Of a stretch of 19,367 bases of DNA, positions 1 to 7,294 are shown one piece after another. Each line of letters starts with the position of its first letter. Position 1 is the stretch's first letter. Both the position numbers and the translations under genes were made by a program. The stretch comes from an uncultured Alphaproteobacteria bacterium (GTDB lineage Bacteria > Pseudomonadota > Alphaproteobacteria > Caulobacterales > Parvularculaceae). Under the pieces are notes generated by a model. That model did no database searches. It was not told the origin of the DNA and worked only from the letters and a program-made list of their open reading frames with translations. The DNA lies in the NCBI GenBank assembly GCA_937895955.1, contig CALAZI010000235.1, positions 1 to 19,367 on the forward strand, written 5' to 3'.

Positions 1-407
1 TAGGAAAGAATGTCGACGTCGGCGCCGCCGTCAAGCGTATCAGCGCCGGCGCCGCCCTTAATGAAGTCGTCGCCGCCAGCGCCCTTAAGCACATTATCGC
101 CGCTTGTTCCCGTGACCGAGTCGTTACCACTCCCCATGAGGGCGTTCTCAAAATTGCTGATCGAGTCGATAGCGATTCCGCTCGCTTCCGTCGTATTCGT
201 TGAGAGATCGACGAGCCAGCTTTCTGACGAATAGGTGAAGTCAACGAAGTCGTTTCCGCTTCCGCCATCCATCGTATCATCGCCGAAGCCGCCTTGAATG
301 AAGTCGTCGCCGCTGCCTCCGAGAATTGAATCAGCGCCGCCGCCGCCGAAAATCGTATCATCGCCGCCAAGGCCCTTGAGCGTATCGGCGAAGCCGCTCC
401 CGGTAAT
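1..407 (-). repeat. RTX nonapeptide-coding repeats (left gene)
   Basis: These are tandem degenerate 27-bp units encoding GGxGxDxLx nonapeptides, in two blocks split by a non-repeat spacer of about 35 residues. On the plus strand they show as recurring gccgcc / tcatcgcc / gtatc words. They are part of the CDS and not a separate element. Confidence 0.8.
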
Positions 408-749
408 GCTGTCGTGTGATCCCTCCACCAATGCATTGATGAAATCGAGCGCATTCCCCGTAGCGCCGCTATTCGTCATTGTGGCGAGATCGCCGGAAAA
501 ACCGGAGAAGACGACATCCGGATTCAAGAAATCGTCATTGTCGAAATCGATTTGGCCGCTGGTGACCGTGCCGCCGGTCGGCGTTGCCCCGCCGGTAAAG
601 CCCGCGCCGAACAGATCTATGTCGTGGCCGTTGTCAGTCAGGTAAGAATAAGTCGTTGCAGATGAGGATTGATAAGAATTGAAATCAACCTCCGGTATTG
701 AAAGCATGCTGAACCCGTGGGTTGCAGCAGAAGCGTCTAACGTAGTCAT
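1..749 (-). CDS. RTX calcium-binding protein, 5' part (runs off left edge)
   Basis: The gene starts with ATG at 749 behind a GAGGGAG ribosome binding site and stays open for 249 codons to the window edge, so the C-terminus is missing. Residues 1-110 form a non-repetitive, acidic N-terminal domain with no signal peptide. From about residue 115, glycine/aspartate nonapeptides of the GGxGxDxLx type appear (for example LGGDDTIFGG and GGSGDDFIQGG). A beta-type spacer lies at about 169-205, and more repeats follow to residue 249. Such repeats bind calcium in the extracellular medium, and RTX proteins normally leave by type I secretion. A HlyC-like acyltransferase gene lies 331 bp upstream on the same strand. 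Function (adhesin, surface layer, toxin or enzyme) cannot be told from this part. RTX assignment is secure; role unknown. Confidence 0.9.
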   Translation of the reverse strand, partial: MTTLDASAATHGFSMLSIPEVDFNSYQSSSATTYSYLTDNGHDIDLFGAGFTGGATPTGGTVTSGQIDFDNDDFLNPDVVFSGFSGDLATMTNSGATGNALDFINALVEGSHDSITGSGFADTLKGLGGDDTIFGGGGADSILGGSGDDFIQGGFGDDTMDGGSGNDFVDFTYSSESWLVDLSTNTTEASGIAIDSISNFENALMGSGNDSVTGTSGDNVLKGAGGDDFIKGGAGADTLDGGADVDILS

Positions 750-924
750 GTCTCCCTCACTTTCATCGCCAACGAATCCATCGCCGGCAGTTTCGATTTG
801 AACGGCGGCCGACTAATTGCACTGGCGGTCGCCTGTTGTCCGTTTGCGGACGAAATCGACTTCGCGGCCAAATGCGGCTGAAAAGCGTCCGGCGCTGGAC
901 CTAATCTTGGAAACGCCCCCCAAC

Positions 925-940
925 TGTGACTTGCATCACC
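925..940. promoter_or_regulatory. Candidate CRP/FNR-family binding site
   Basis: The sequence is TGTGA-CTTGCA-TCACC. It matches the CRP consensus TGTGA-N6-TCACA at nine of ten conserved positions. It lies in the intergenic region about 180 bp upstream of the RTX start codon. That is far for a classical activator position unless transcription starts well upstream of the ATG. This is a single site found by eye and could be chance. Confidence 0.3.
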
Positions 941-1038
941 GCCGACGACAGATCAGCGCCGCTGACGGAAAAAGCGATCGCTTTCGCGCGCCAATATCGG
1001 GCGAATTTTCACCGACGCCAGCGATTTAGGAATGCAGG

Positions 1039-1074
1039 GATCGGCGTGCGGACAATCCCCGGTTGTCGCCGATC
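1039..1074 (-). terminator. Hairpin just after the HlyC-like gene
   Basis: An 8-bp inverted repeat, GATCGGCG (1039-1046) and CGCCGATC (1067-1074), starts 6 bp past the acyltransferase stop codon. A smaller ACAA/TTGT stem nests inside it. No strong U-tract follows, so it may be a weak or factor-assisted terminator. If active, it would separate hlyC-like transcription from the RTX gene. Confidence 0.4.
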
Positions 1075-1080
1075 TAACGC

Positions 1081-1578
1081 TCAAGTTGATTTGTCGACAT
1101 GAGAGGCCATCGCCTCGGTTGTGCCGAGTCGAAGCGGGCGAACGCGGCCATCCTCGTAGAACCGCTTGGCGTAGGCGGCTTTCAGCCCGAGCCCGCGCCG
1201 ACGCAGTTCCCGCCGAATGAACATGTTGACGGCGTCATTATCGGCGGCCCAGGCGTTGATCACCATGCAGTCGCCGGTGCGGCAATCCTTCGAATCGATA
1301 TCGCCGCCGCCGGACGCCCATGCCTTGGCGCGCGCTTCGTCGGCGAGCGCCCAGCCGGCGAACCCAACCACTTTGTCCGCGTCAACGACCAGAAAATAAT
1401 GGCCCCGATTGATCTGCCCGATCATCGTCCTCATCCAGGCGCCGAAAAGCAGTTTGGCGAAACTCGGCTTGTGCATGAGATAGGTGGAAATCCGGCCGAG
1501 CGCCGCATAGGGGTTGCGATCCTGAACCGCTTTCAACCCGGCGTCGCCGCCGGCGGGGTCATCGTGGCCATCTACCAT
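1081..1578 (-). CDS. HlyC-like RTX toxin-activating lysine acyltransferase
   Basis: The 165-residue product resembles the HlyC family. Those cytoplasmic enzymes move a fatty acyl group from acyl-ACP to internal lysines of RTX protoxins. The family pattern is visible: a short helix ending in the conserved His (YLMHKP, His36), then QINRGHYFLVVD, VVGFAGWALADEA, a TGD motif at 101-103, and a C-terminal KRFYEDGRVRPLRL strand. His36 fits the HlyC catalytic His23. Where HlyC has the catalytic Asp92 in FIDW, this protein has Asn108 in VINAW. I recall NAW as common in alphaproteobacterial relatives, so it may be a subfamily feature and not a loss. The start at 1578 has an AGGAG ribosome binding site about 10 bases upstream. 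Neighbours are a polysaccharide ABC exporter upstream and an RTX gene downstream, which is the likely substrate (inference). Confidence 0.82.
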   Translation of the reverse strand: MVDGHDDPAGGDAGLKAVQDRNPYAALGRISTYLMHKPSFAKLLFGAWMRTMIGQINRGHYFLVVDADKVVGFAGWALADEARAKAWASGGGDIDSKDCRTGDCMVINAWAADNDAVNMFIRRELRRRGLGLKAAYAKRFYEDGRVRPLRLGTTEAMASHVDKST

Positions 1579-1685
1579 TCCTACGCTCTCCTCGCGGCGG
1601 CGGCCGGTTTTCGCACAAGGAACGCTTGGATGCGAGGCAAGCGCGGCTGATCAGACGCGGGCCCGACAAAGGCGGCAAACGCCCC

Positions 1686-2438
1686 CTAGGCGGACGCCTG
1701 GGCGGCTTTGTGAAAATCCAGCGCCTCTTCGACATCGCCGAAAAAGGCGACACGCCCCTTCAGCAGGACCATTCCCTTGTTGCACATCCGCTTTTGCAAG
1801 GATGAGGAATGGCTGGCGAAAGCGAATATGCCGGTCCGATCAATTAGGTTGACCAACCGGTCGCGCGCCTTGGTCTGAAAAGCCTCGTCGCCAGCCGACA
1901 ACCACTCATCGAGGATCAAAATATCGGGGTTGAAAGCGGTTGCGACCGAAAAAGCGAGCCGCAGCCGCATGCCAGCCGAATAAGTCCTGATCGGCAAGGC
2001 CAGATAGTCGTCCAATCCGGAGAAGGCGACGATCTCATCAAAGCTCGCTGCGATCTCGTCTTCCGAACACCCCATATAGCGGGCGCGGATGCGTATGTTG
2101 TCATAGCCGGAAGCGTAGGAATCGAGCCCCAGATGAATCGACATCAAGGCGGAGACGCGGCCCGAAATCGCGATGCGCCCGGAAGTCGGCGGGAGAATTC
2201 CGGCCAGAACGCGCAACAGGGTCGTCTTGCCGGCGCCGTTATGGCCGATAAGGCCGAGCCGGTCGCCGTCCCGCAAATCGAAACTCACGCCGTCAATGGC
2301 GGTGACGCCGATCCGTCCCTGATTTCGGCGAACGACGCCGCCCATGGCGAGCGAGCGCACCGAATTCAGCAGTCCCGCCGAACGGGCCTGCGGCAAAAGA
2401 TAATGAACGCCAACGTCTTCGAGGGTGATGGACGCCAT
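1686..2438 (-). CDS. ABC transporter ATPase, polysaccharide export (KpsT/Wzt type)
   Basis: This 250-residue nucleotide-binding subunit powers export of a lipid-linked polysaccharide across the inner membrane. Walker A is GHNGAGKT (65-72), the signature is YSAGM (153-157), Walker B is ILILDEW (173-179), the D-loop is SAGDE, and the switch His is His210 in FASHS. YSAGM and LDEWLSAGDE are typical of the KpsT/Wzt/TagH group. The protein ends soon after the switch region, so it lacks the C-terminal carbohydrate-binding domain of O8/O9a-type Wzt and resembles the short KpsT form. I chose ATG 2438 because MASITLEDVGVHY is the normal beginning of this family. It sits 4 bp after the permease stop, which indicates an operon. 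A longer frame to 2498 would overlap the permease and adds unrelated residues. Confidence 0.93.
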   Translation of the reverse strand: MASITLEDVGVHYLLPQARSAGLLNSVRSLAMGGVVRRNQGRIGVTAIDGVSFDLRDGDRLGLIGHNGAGKTTLLRVLAGILPPTSGRIAISGRVSALMSIHLGLDSYASGYDNIRIRARYMGCSEDEIAASFDEIVAFSGLDDYLALPIRTYSAGMRLRLAFSVATAFNPDILILDEWLSAGDEAFQTKARDRLVNLIDRTGIFAFASHSSSLQKRMCNKGMVLLKGRVAFFGDVEEALDFHKAAQASA

Positions 2439-2442
2439 TTTG

Positions 2443-3348
2443 TCAGGTCCAGTAACACAGGCGGCGGCCGAAAAAGCCGAAAATGAGCATGCCGCCAATT
2501 GTCACCGCGATCGACGTTCCGACAGCCCAGGCGAAGCTCAACGCGATCCCGTCAGCGCCGATCAACGGTCCGCGAATGACGTTGAGAAAATGGAAAAGAG
2601 GATTGTACTCAACGACGAATTGATAGGAACCGAGCCGAGACGGCTGCCAAAAGACGGGCGTGAAGAAAAACGCAAATGTCACGATCGCCGACGTCAGCTG
2701 ACCGACGTCGCGGAAGCGCGCGCCGATCGTCCCGGCACCGAGCGCAAACCAGAACCCAGTCCAGAAAACAATCGCGAGCCCGGCGGCGGAAAGCAAAATG
2801 TCCGTTGCGCTGGGGCGAATGCCGACCGCCACCAGCACGACGGCGACGACGATTAATTTGAATAAAAAGGCGACGGCGGCGATTCCGATCGAGCGCAGGG
2901 CGAATATGCTCTTGGAGATCGGGGACTGGTTGAAAACGACCGACGCCGCGAGAAAGACGGAAGCGCCGTCATTGATCAGGGATGAAATCAATCCCCAGAC
3001 GACGATCCCGATGGCGACGAACGGAAAATACTCCTGCAAGGGCGAAGAAAATATCTGCCCGTAAAGGAGCGCCAGCCCGGCGACGGTCATCGACGTCGTT
3101 ATCGTGATCCAAAGACCGCCAAGCAACGTTCCTTGGTACCGGCTAAGGAATCCGTTTCGGATGAGGGTCAGGATAAGTTTCGGCCGCGAAAACGCCTGTT
3201 TGAGATCGCTCCAGGCATAGGCGAAACGGCTTTTAGAGGCATTAAACTCGTAAAACGGTTCGGCGGTTTTCCGCCCCGAGGCCGCGGGGCCTGTGTGCAA
3301 TGCCTGCTCAACCATCGTCAGGGCCGGTCTGTGAGTGAGAAACGCCAC
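2443..3348 (-). CDS. ABC-2 type permease, polysaccharide export (KpsM/Wzm type)
   Basis: The 301-residue integral membrane protein is the channel partner of the ATPase gene that starts 4 bp downstream. Residues 1-55 are a cytoplasmic lead, longer than in many KpsM proteins. Then comes an amphipathic stretch (LTLIRNGFLSRYQGTLLG) and about six hydrophobic segments between roughly 70 and 295, with the family-typical RFRDVGQL and FFTPVFW motifs and NPLFHFLNVIRGPLIG near the end. It would move a finished or growing glycan to the periplasm. ATG 3348 has AGG about 7 bases upstream. ATG 3315 is an alternative without a better site. The gene is divergent from the FkbM gene starting near 3422, so they share a 73-bp control region. 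Confidence 0.92.
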   Translation of the reverse strand: MAFLTHRPALTMVEQALHTGPAASGRKTAEPFYEFNASKSRFAYAWSDLKQAFSRPKLILTLIRNGFLSRYQGTLLGGLWITITTSMTVAGLALLYGQIFSSPLQEYFPFVAIGIVVWGLISSLINDGASVFLAASVVFNQSPISKSIFALRSIGIAAVAFLFKLIVVAVVLVAVGIRPSATDILLSAAGLAIVFWTGFWFALGAGTIGARFRDVGQLTSAIVTFAFFFTPVFWQPSRLGSYQFVVEYNPLFHFLNVIRGPLIGADGIALSFAWAVGTSIAVTIGGMLIFGFFGRRLCYWT

Positions 3349-3395
3349 GCCATCGACCGCCTATAAAGGCGTCGCATAGGGCCTGCAACCCAAAT

Positions 3396-3407
3396 ATGGC
3401 GCGCCAT
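3396..3407. promoter_or_regulatory. Perfect 12-bp palindrome in a divergent promoter region
   Basis: ATGGCGCGCCAT is a perfect palindrome in the 73-bp gap between the permease start (3348, minus) and the FkbM gene (3422, plus). Its position between divergent genes suits an operator for a dimeric regulator. It is short and GC-rich, so chance is possible. TATAAA at 3362-3367 is the only promoter-like element nearby, and no good -35 matches it. Confidence 0.25.
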
Positions 3408-3421
3408 TTGAAGCGCCGAGC

Positions 3422-4231
3422 TTGCTTGACCTTAGAGGCGACCGGACGTTACTCGCTGGATGCGGCGGATATGCGGATGCGCGGTTGAAAAGCGATTTGA
3501 TATTCGATCTCGGATTCCACACCGGGCAGGACACGGAATTTTACCTCAAGAAGGGATTTCGGGTCGTCGCTGTCGAGGCAAACCCGGCCCTCGTCGAAGC
3601 CGGCAGGGTCCGGTTCAAAAGAGCCATCGCGGACAAGCGCCTCGTCCTGATCAACAAGGGCGTCGCGCGCATGTCGACCGCCATGACGTTTTTCGTCAAC
3701 AACCGGAACGCCGCATGGAGCTCGTTCGTTGAGGAGATCGGATCGCGCGGCGGCGATTTTGAAAAAATCAGTATCGAGACGACGACGCTCAAGGAATTGC
3801 TGGCTGAGTTCGGCATGCCCTATTATCTGAAAATCGACATTGAGGGCTATGACGACATCGCCGTCGCAGAACTGCAAACCGTCAAAGACAGGCCCAAATA
3901 CGTCTCGCTGGAAAACGGCTATCCGCGGACGCTCGATCTGCTGGTTTCTATGGGCTTCGACCGCTTCAAATATGTCGATCAATCGGCCGTCGCCGAACAG
4001 CGCCTGCCCTTTCCGGCCAGGGAAGGCCGGTTCGCGCTGCACCGATTTAAATATGAATCGAGCGGCGCGTTCGGCGAAGAAGCGCCAGGCGCATGGCTGA
4101 CGCGCAATGAGGTTTTGCAGGATATCGAGGCGTATTGGGCGACGCCGGGGCTGGATGCGTCAATCCACGGATGGCGCGATCTTCACGCCCGCGTAAGCGA
4201 TGATTATTCGGCGCGCCGCTCCGAGCAATAG
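3422..4231 (+). CDS. FkbM-family SAM-dependent methyltransferase
   Basis: This is a 269-residue Rossmann methyltransferase of the FkbM type, a family that methylates hydroxyl groups of sugars and other small substrates. The SAM-binding motif is IFDLGFHTGQD (27-37), the acidic end of strand 2 is VEANP (Glu52), and the family motif YLKIDIEGYDDIA follows (Asp139, Glu141). The C-terminal 60 residues extend past the fold and are rich in aromatic and charged residues. The start is uncertain. The longest frame begins with TTG 3422, but homology-like sequence begins at SDLIFDLG, so TTG 3485 may be the true start. Neither has a good ribosome binding site. The gene converges on the next FkbM gene with 17 bp between stops. 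Context suggests modification of the exported glycan. Confidence 0.85.
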   Translation: MLDLRGDRTLLAGCGGYADARLKSDLIFDLGFHTGQDTEFYLKKGFRVVAVEANPALVEAGRVRFKRAIADKRLVLINKGVARMSTAMTFFVNNRNAAWSSFVEEIGSRGGDFEKISIETTTLKELLAEFGMPYYLKIDIEGYDDIAVAELQTVKDRPKYVSLENGYPRTLDLLVSMGFDRFKYVDQSAVAEQRLPFPAREGRFALHRFKYESSGAFGEEAPGAWLTRNEVLQDIEAYWATPGLDASIHGWRDLHARVSDDYSARRSEQ

Positions 4232-4248
4232 CTCAGCGCATAATCAGA

Positions 4249-5022
4249 TCACGCCGGAACGTAGTTGCGCCATTTCTTGATATCAAATCCGTGGTGATAA
4301 ACGCCGAGCTTGCGTTCATTGAGTATCTTCTCGTTTACAAACACAATGTCCGCCTGAACGAAGCGGCCGTCATAATAGCTGATATCGACGATATCGAAGA
4401 CCTGAAATCCGGCGTCTTTCACCGCCTGCGCGCGCTCAATCATATTGGCGATGCCGGTTTCTATGACGACGACGCTGCAATCTTTCAGCGTATTCTTGGC
4501 GCCGGCGAGAACGGAAAGCTCCGCCCCGTCGACGTCTATTTTCAAAAGATAGGGCTTTTCAAGCGTTCTTTCGGCGACGAGGCCGTCAAGCGTGCGCATC
4601 GGAACGACGCGCATGCCTTCGCTCTTGTCGCCGTCGCTCGCCATCCGGGCATGCGTAATTGACTCGCCCGATCGCACGGACGTCGTTTTGAGGCGAACCT
4701 CTCCGTCCCTATCGGAAATCGCCGCGTTGATGATTTCAAATGAAACGCCGGCTTGCGAATAGTTGCGTTCCATGCCCTCGTTCCATTCAACGATCGGCTC
4801 CATCAATAGATGGCGACGATCCGGAAACACGCGCAGCAATTCATATGTTGCGGTTTTCGCGCCGACATCGAGTATGTCTCCGATCGGCATGCCGATCTCG
4901 ATCAGCTTCCGAAAAGAATCCTCCTTCAGCGGGTGACGGCCGCGCTGCGGCGCTGGAGCCGGCGCCGGCTTGATTTCGGATGCTTCTTCCTTTTTCCGGA
5001 ACGCTTTTTTGAGCCAATTCAT
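4249..5022 (-). CDS. FkbM-family SAM-dependent methyltransferase
   Basis: The 257-residue protein begins with a basic, Lys-rich stretch (1-16) and a Pro/Ala linker (KPAPAPAPQ), then the methyltransferase core. SAM motif I is ILDVGAKTATYE (50-61) and strand 2 ends at MEP (Glu75). The FkbM motif is YLLKIDVDGAEL (158-169, with Asp163 and Asp165; Asp replaces the more usual Glu of DxEG). The C-terminus, including HHGFDIKKWRNYVP, has no recognised domain. ATG 5022 is preceded by GGGA about 11 bases upstream. It is divergent from the operon starting at 5208. It shares little with the 3422 gene beyond family motifs, so the two are not a recent duplication. A sugar O-methyltransferase acting on the local glycan is likely but not proven. 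Confidence 0.87.
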   Translation of the reverse strand: MNWLKKAFRKKEEASEIKPAPAPAPQRGRHPLKEDSFRKLIEIGMPIGDILDVGAKTATYELLRVFPDRRHLLMEPIVEWNEGMERNYSQAGVSFEIINAAISDRDGEVRLKTTSVRSGESITHARMASDGDKSEGMRVVPMRTLDGLVAERTLEKPYLLKIDVDGAELSVLAGAKNTLKDCSVVVIETGIANMIERAQAVKDAGFQVFDIVDISYYDGRFVQADIVFVNEKILNERKLGVYHHGFDIKKWRNYVPA

Positions 5023-5050
5023 TTGTCGCCTATCCCCGCCGCCGACGCGC

Positions 5051-5078
5051 CGCGCCCAAACCCGAGGCGTTGGGCGCG
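5051..5078. promoter_or_regulatory. Inverted repeat in the divergent gap before the glycan operon
   Basis: CGCGCCCAA (5051-5059) and TTGGGCGCG (5070-5078) form a perfect 9-bp inverted repeat around a 10-base centre. It lies 29 bp upstream of the FkbM gene starting at 5022 and 130 bp before the plus-strand operon. It could be an operator or an RNA hairpin in the leader of the minus-strand gene. A GATAAT at 5151-5156 could be a -10 element for the plus-strand operon, but I see no matching -35. Confidence 0.3.
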
Positions 5079-5207
5079 CTTACTCATATTGCGCTCGTCC
5101 CCAATGGCAAGACCGAAACCCCGCAATGCTGGACGGCCCCCGGAAAATGCGATAATCCACACCGCACAAGCGAATAAAATTGCCGTAAATCAAAGGATTA
5201 GGGCGGT

Positions 5208-6500
5208 TTGACGGATGCAACGGACATGCCGGGGGAGTTGAAGAACGCAGGAGAGCAAGGGGCGCCGCGCCTCTTCATCGTCGCGCCCGGCGATTTCAGT
5301 CTCGCCCTCTTCAACATCGCAAAACACTCAGGCGCGGGCGATGTAATTTCCTTTTCCGAATTCGTCGAACGGTCGGACAATTCAGATCCGTCGATCGCCC
5401 TCCCCTCGACCGACGAAAACCCGCAGCCGACCGCGCCGCAAAGGGAAATCATCGTCAGCCCTTTTGACGCGGGTCGGTTTTCGTCGCTGGTCGAGCGCGC
5501 AGGCGGAAACTCGCAAATTCTGATCGTTTGCGCCTCGCCGGAAGAAAGGATCGGCGCGGCCTTGTTTGGAGGCTTAAACGCCGAGGAGGAGATCAACCGC
5601 TGGTGCGACGATGTCGAATTGATCTTGTCATTTGCAGACGTCAACCCGCGGCGTTGCACGATCGTTTGCGGTTCGTACGACAATAAGGCCCTCAGCGATC
5701 TTTGCGCCTTTGTTGAAGGACGCTACGGCGCAGGATTCCAGTTCGACGCCGAATTGCAAAGCGAGCCCCCTCAGCTGTCGATTGCGGCGGCCGTCGCTGC
5801 GCTCTTGATGCTCGAACGGCCGCGGGCGAGAGCGACGAGGGACCTGCTTGAAGCTCGTTCGTTCCCGATCGGATACGCCGGCTCAACAAACTTATCCGCT
5901 GCGGCGCTTGACGAATATAAACGGCTGATTTCGATAAATATCGAGCGCGATGAGGCTGTCAAAGCAGCGGAGATTTTGCGCAGCCATCTCCATTCTTCCC
6001 AATTCAGGCTTGAGGCGCGTTTCAAACGCGCTGAAAAAGCGTTGACGGATGCGGCCGAGAAAAGAATCGCCTCGCTGGAGGCGGAGAAAAACGCTCTCGC
6101 GGGCGAACTCGCATCGCTCAAATCAAGCATCGCGTGGCGCCTAACCGCGCCGCTGCGCATTGTCGCGCAAATCGTCAATGACAGGCTGTTAGGCCCGTTC
6201 CGAAACCGCCGTCTGGCGAAAATCATCAGTCAATCATCCCTGTTCGACGCTGATTGGTATGCGCGCGAATACAAGGACATCGCCGCCCGGAATATAGATC
6301 CCGCTCTTCACTATGTGCGGTTCGGCGGCAAGGAAGGGCGCGCGCCCGGACCCAATTTCAACGGCGCCGCCTATATCGCCGCCAATCCCGACCTCGCCGG
6401 GACCGGCGTCAATCCGCTCCTCCACTATATCCTTCACGGCGAAAAGGAAGGAAGGCCGACCAGACCGCGGTCACCCGCAGCGAGACCGGCCGGCGCATGA
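5208..6500 (+). CDS. Coiled-coil protein with C-terminal glycosyltransferase-associated repeats
   Basis: A 430-residue protein in three parts. Residues 20-250 are an alpha/beta region with no clear motif. ILIVCASPEERIGAALFGG plus a following Trp-containing helix faintly recalls sulfotransferase-like proteins, but no P-loop for PAPS is visible. Residues about 250-315 form a charged helical coiled coil ending in SIAWRLTAPLR, a phrase common at the junction to glycan-synthesis domains. Residues 346-418 hold two copies of a repeat of about 35 residues (FDADWYAREYKDIA...DPALHYVRFGGKEGR, then a second with NPLLHYILHGEKEGR). That repeat is frequent at the ends of bacterial glycosyltransferases and rhamnan-synthesis proteins. 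TTG 5208 follows AAAGGA with 10 bases spacing; ATG 5226 is the alternative. The stop overlaps the next start (ATGA), so this is the first gene of a coupled operon. No catalytic domain is recognised. Confidence 0.75.
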   Translation: MTDATDMPGELKNAGEQGAPRLFIVAPGDFSLALFNIAKHSGAGDVISFSEFVERSDNSDPSIALPSTDENPQPTAPQREIIVSPFDAGRFSSLVERAGGNSQILIVCASPEERIGAALFGGLNAEEEINRWCDDVELILSFADVNPRRCTIVCGSYDNKALSDLCAFVEGRYGAGFQFDAELQSEPPQLSIAAAVAALLMLERPRARATRDLLEARSFPIGYAGSTNLSAAALDEYKRLISINIERDEAVKAAEILRSHLHSSQFRLEARFKRAEKALTDAAEKRIASLEAEKNALAGELASLKSSIAWRLTAPLRIVAQIVNDRLLGPFRNRRLAKIISQSSLFDADWYAREYKDIAARNIDPALHYVRFGGKEGRAPGPNFNGAAYIAANPDLAGTGVNPLLHYILHGEKEGRPTRPRSPAARPAGA

Positions 6501-7294
6501 GCAAGGTTGACTCGATGACGCAGCCGCCGTCGAAAAGCGTCAAGACCATCGTCCATATCGGCGCGGGCTACGGGCGCGACATTGACGCATGGCTGGACGC
6601 CGGCGTCGCGCGCGTCATTCTTGCGGAGCCTGATCCGCGCCTCGCATCTGATCTCCGCCGCCGCTACGCCTCTGAGCCGCGCGTCTCGATCCATGAAGCG
6701 GCGATAGCGGGAAAGAACGGGCCGGCGACGCTTCGGCTTTACAACTTCGCCGGAGCCAACAGCCTGCGAAAATCCGAGCGCCTTGCGGATCGATTTCCCA
6801 ATCTTCGAAAAATTGAAGAAAGGAATATTGAAGCGCTGGGGATCAACGACTTTATCCGCAGCCTTGCATTGAAGTCGGGCGATGAGAATACGCTTGTTGT
6901 TTCGGCGCCTGGCGAGGAAGGCGCGCTGATCACCGCGCTGACTTCAATCAAGCTTGCTCGCACTTTTACGGACATTGTCGTTCAAGCCTATGGCGAGCCT
7001 TTATACAACGGCCACAAAAGCCCGGACGAGATCGCCGCGCTTTTGAAGAACGCCGGGTTCGACGTCGACATATCGACTGACGACGGCGTCGATCCGCGCA
7101 TCTGCGCGCATCGCGGCGCTGAGCTTGAGAAGATGACGGTTGAAATAGACGAGATCAAGGAAGCTGCGCAAAAATCCGCCGCGGCGCTGCAGGAACATGA
7201 ATATCGTCAAAAAATGGCCGCAAAGGAATTCGGCCGGCTTGAAGGCCAGTTGGCGCTGATTAAGGACGTGCTGATCCGTGAACGGTCCGACTGA
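6497..7294 (+). CDS. Degenerate FkbM-like methyltransferase with coiled-coil tail
   Basis: The 265-residue product starts at the ATG overlapping the upstream stop (ATGA). Residues 17-150 look like a Rossmann methyltransferase: IVHIGAGYGRDI (18-29) as motif I, ILAEPDP (41-47) as the strand 2 acid, and a C-terminal NAGFDV strand. At the place of the FkbM KIDxEG motif it has LVVSAPGEEGALI (133-145), so the usual Asp is Ala137. It may bind SAM with altered chemistry, or it may have lost activity. Residues about 207-262 are a charged helical tail (KMTVEIDEIKEAAQ..., LEGQLALIKDVLI) that suggests dimerisation or complex formation with the upstream coiled-coil protein. There is no clear ribosome binding site, consistent with translational coupling. 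Its stop overlaps the next start by 17 bases. Family assignment is moderate, activity uncertain. Confidence 0.75.
   Translation: MSKVDSMTQPPSKSVKTIVHIGAGYGRDIDAWLDAGVARVILAEPDPRLASDLRRRYASEPRVSIHEAAIAGKNGPATLRLYNFAGANSLRKSERLADRFPNLRKIEERNIEALGINDFIRSLALKSGDENTLVVSAPGEEGALITALTSIKLARTFTDIVVQAYGEPLYNGHKSPDEIAALLKNAGFDVDISTDDGVDPRICAHRGAELEKMTVEIDEIKEAAQKSAAALQEHEYRQKMAAKEFGRLEGQLALIKDVLIRERSD

Larger units (their letters stand above)
750..1080. other. Intergenic region upstream of the left RTX gene
   Basis: These 331 bp separate the HlyC-like gene from the RTX start. I see no convincing gene: short plus-strand frames have no ribosome binding site or recognisable protein. The region holds a hairpin right after the acyltransferase stop (1039-1074), a 14-bp perfect palindrome at 971-984 (AAAGCGATCGCTTT), a CRP-like site at 925-940, and the RTX ribosome binding site next to 749. 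No clear -35/-10 pair could be chosen. It probably carries the RTX promoter and its control sites. Confidence 0.55.

Noticed and set aside
298..645. Plus-strand open frame opposite the left RTX gene, Pro/Ser-rich
   Set aside because: It is the antisense shadow of glycine/aspartate repeats. The minus strand has the ribosome binding site and RTX motifs.
817..1220. Two short plus-strand frames (817-1029 and 1032-1220) near the RTX/acyltransferase gap
   Set aside because: No ribosome binding site and basic low-information products. The second overlaps the real acyltransferase gene on the other strand.
6254..6496. 81-codon upstream extension of the degenerate methyltransferase
   Set aside because: The added residues are Arg/Gln-rich out-of-frame translation of the upstream gene's repeats. 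The ATG at 6497 overlaps the stop in the usual coupled way.
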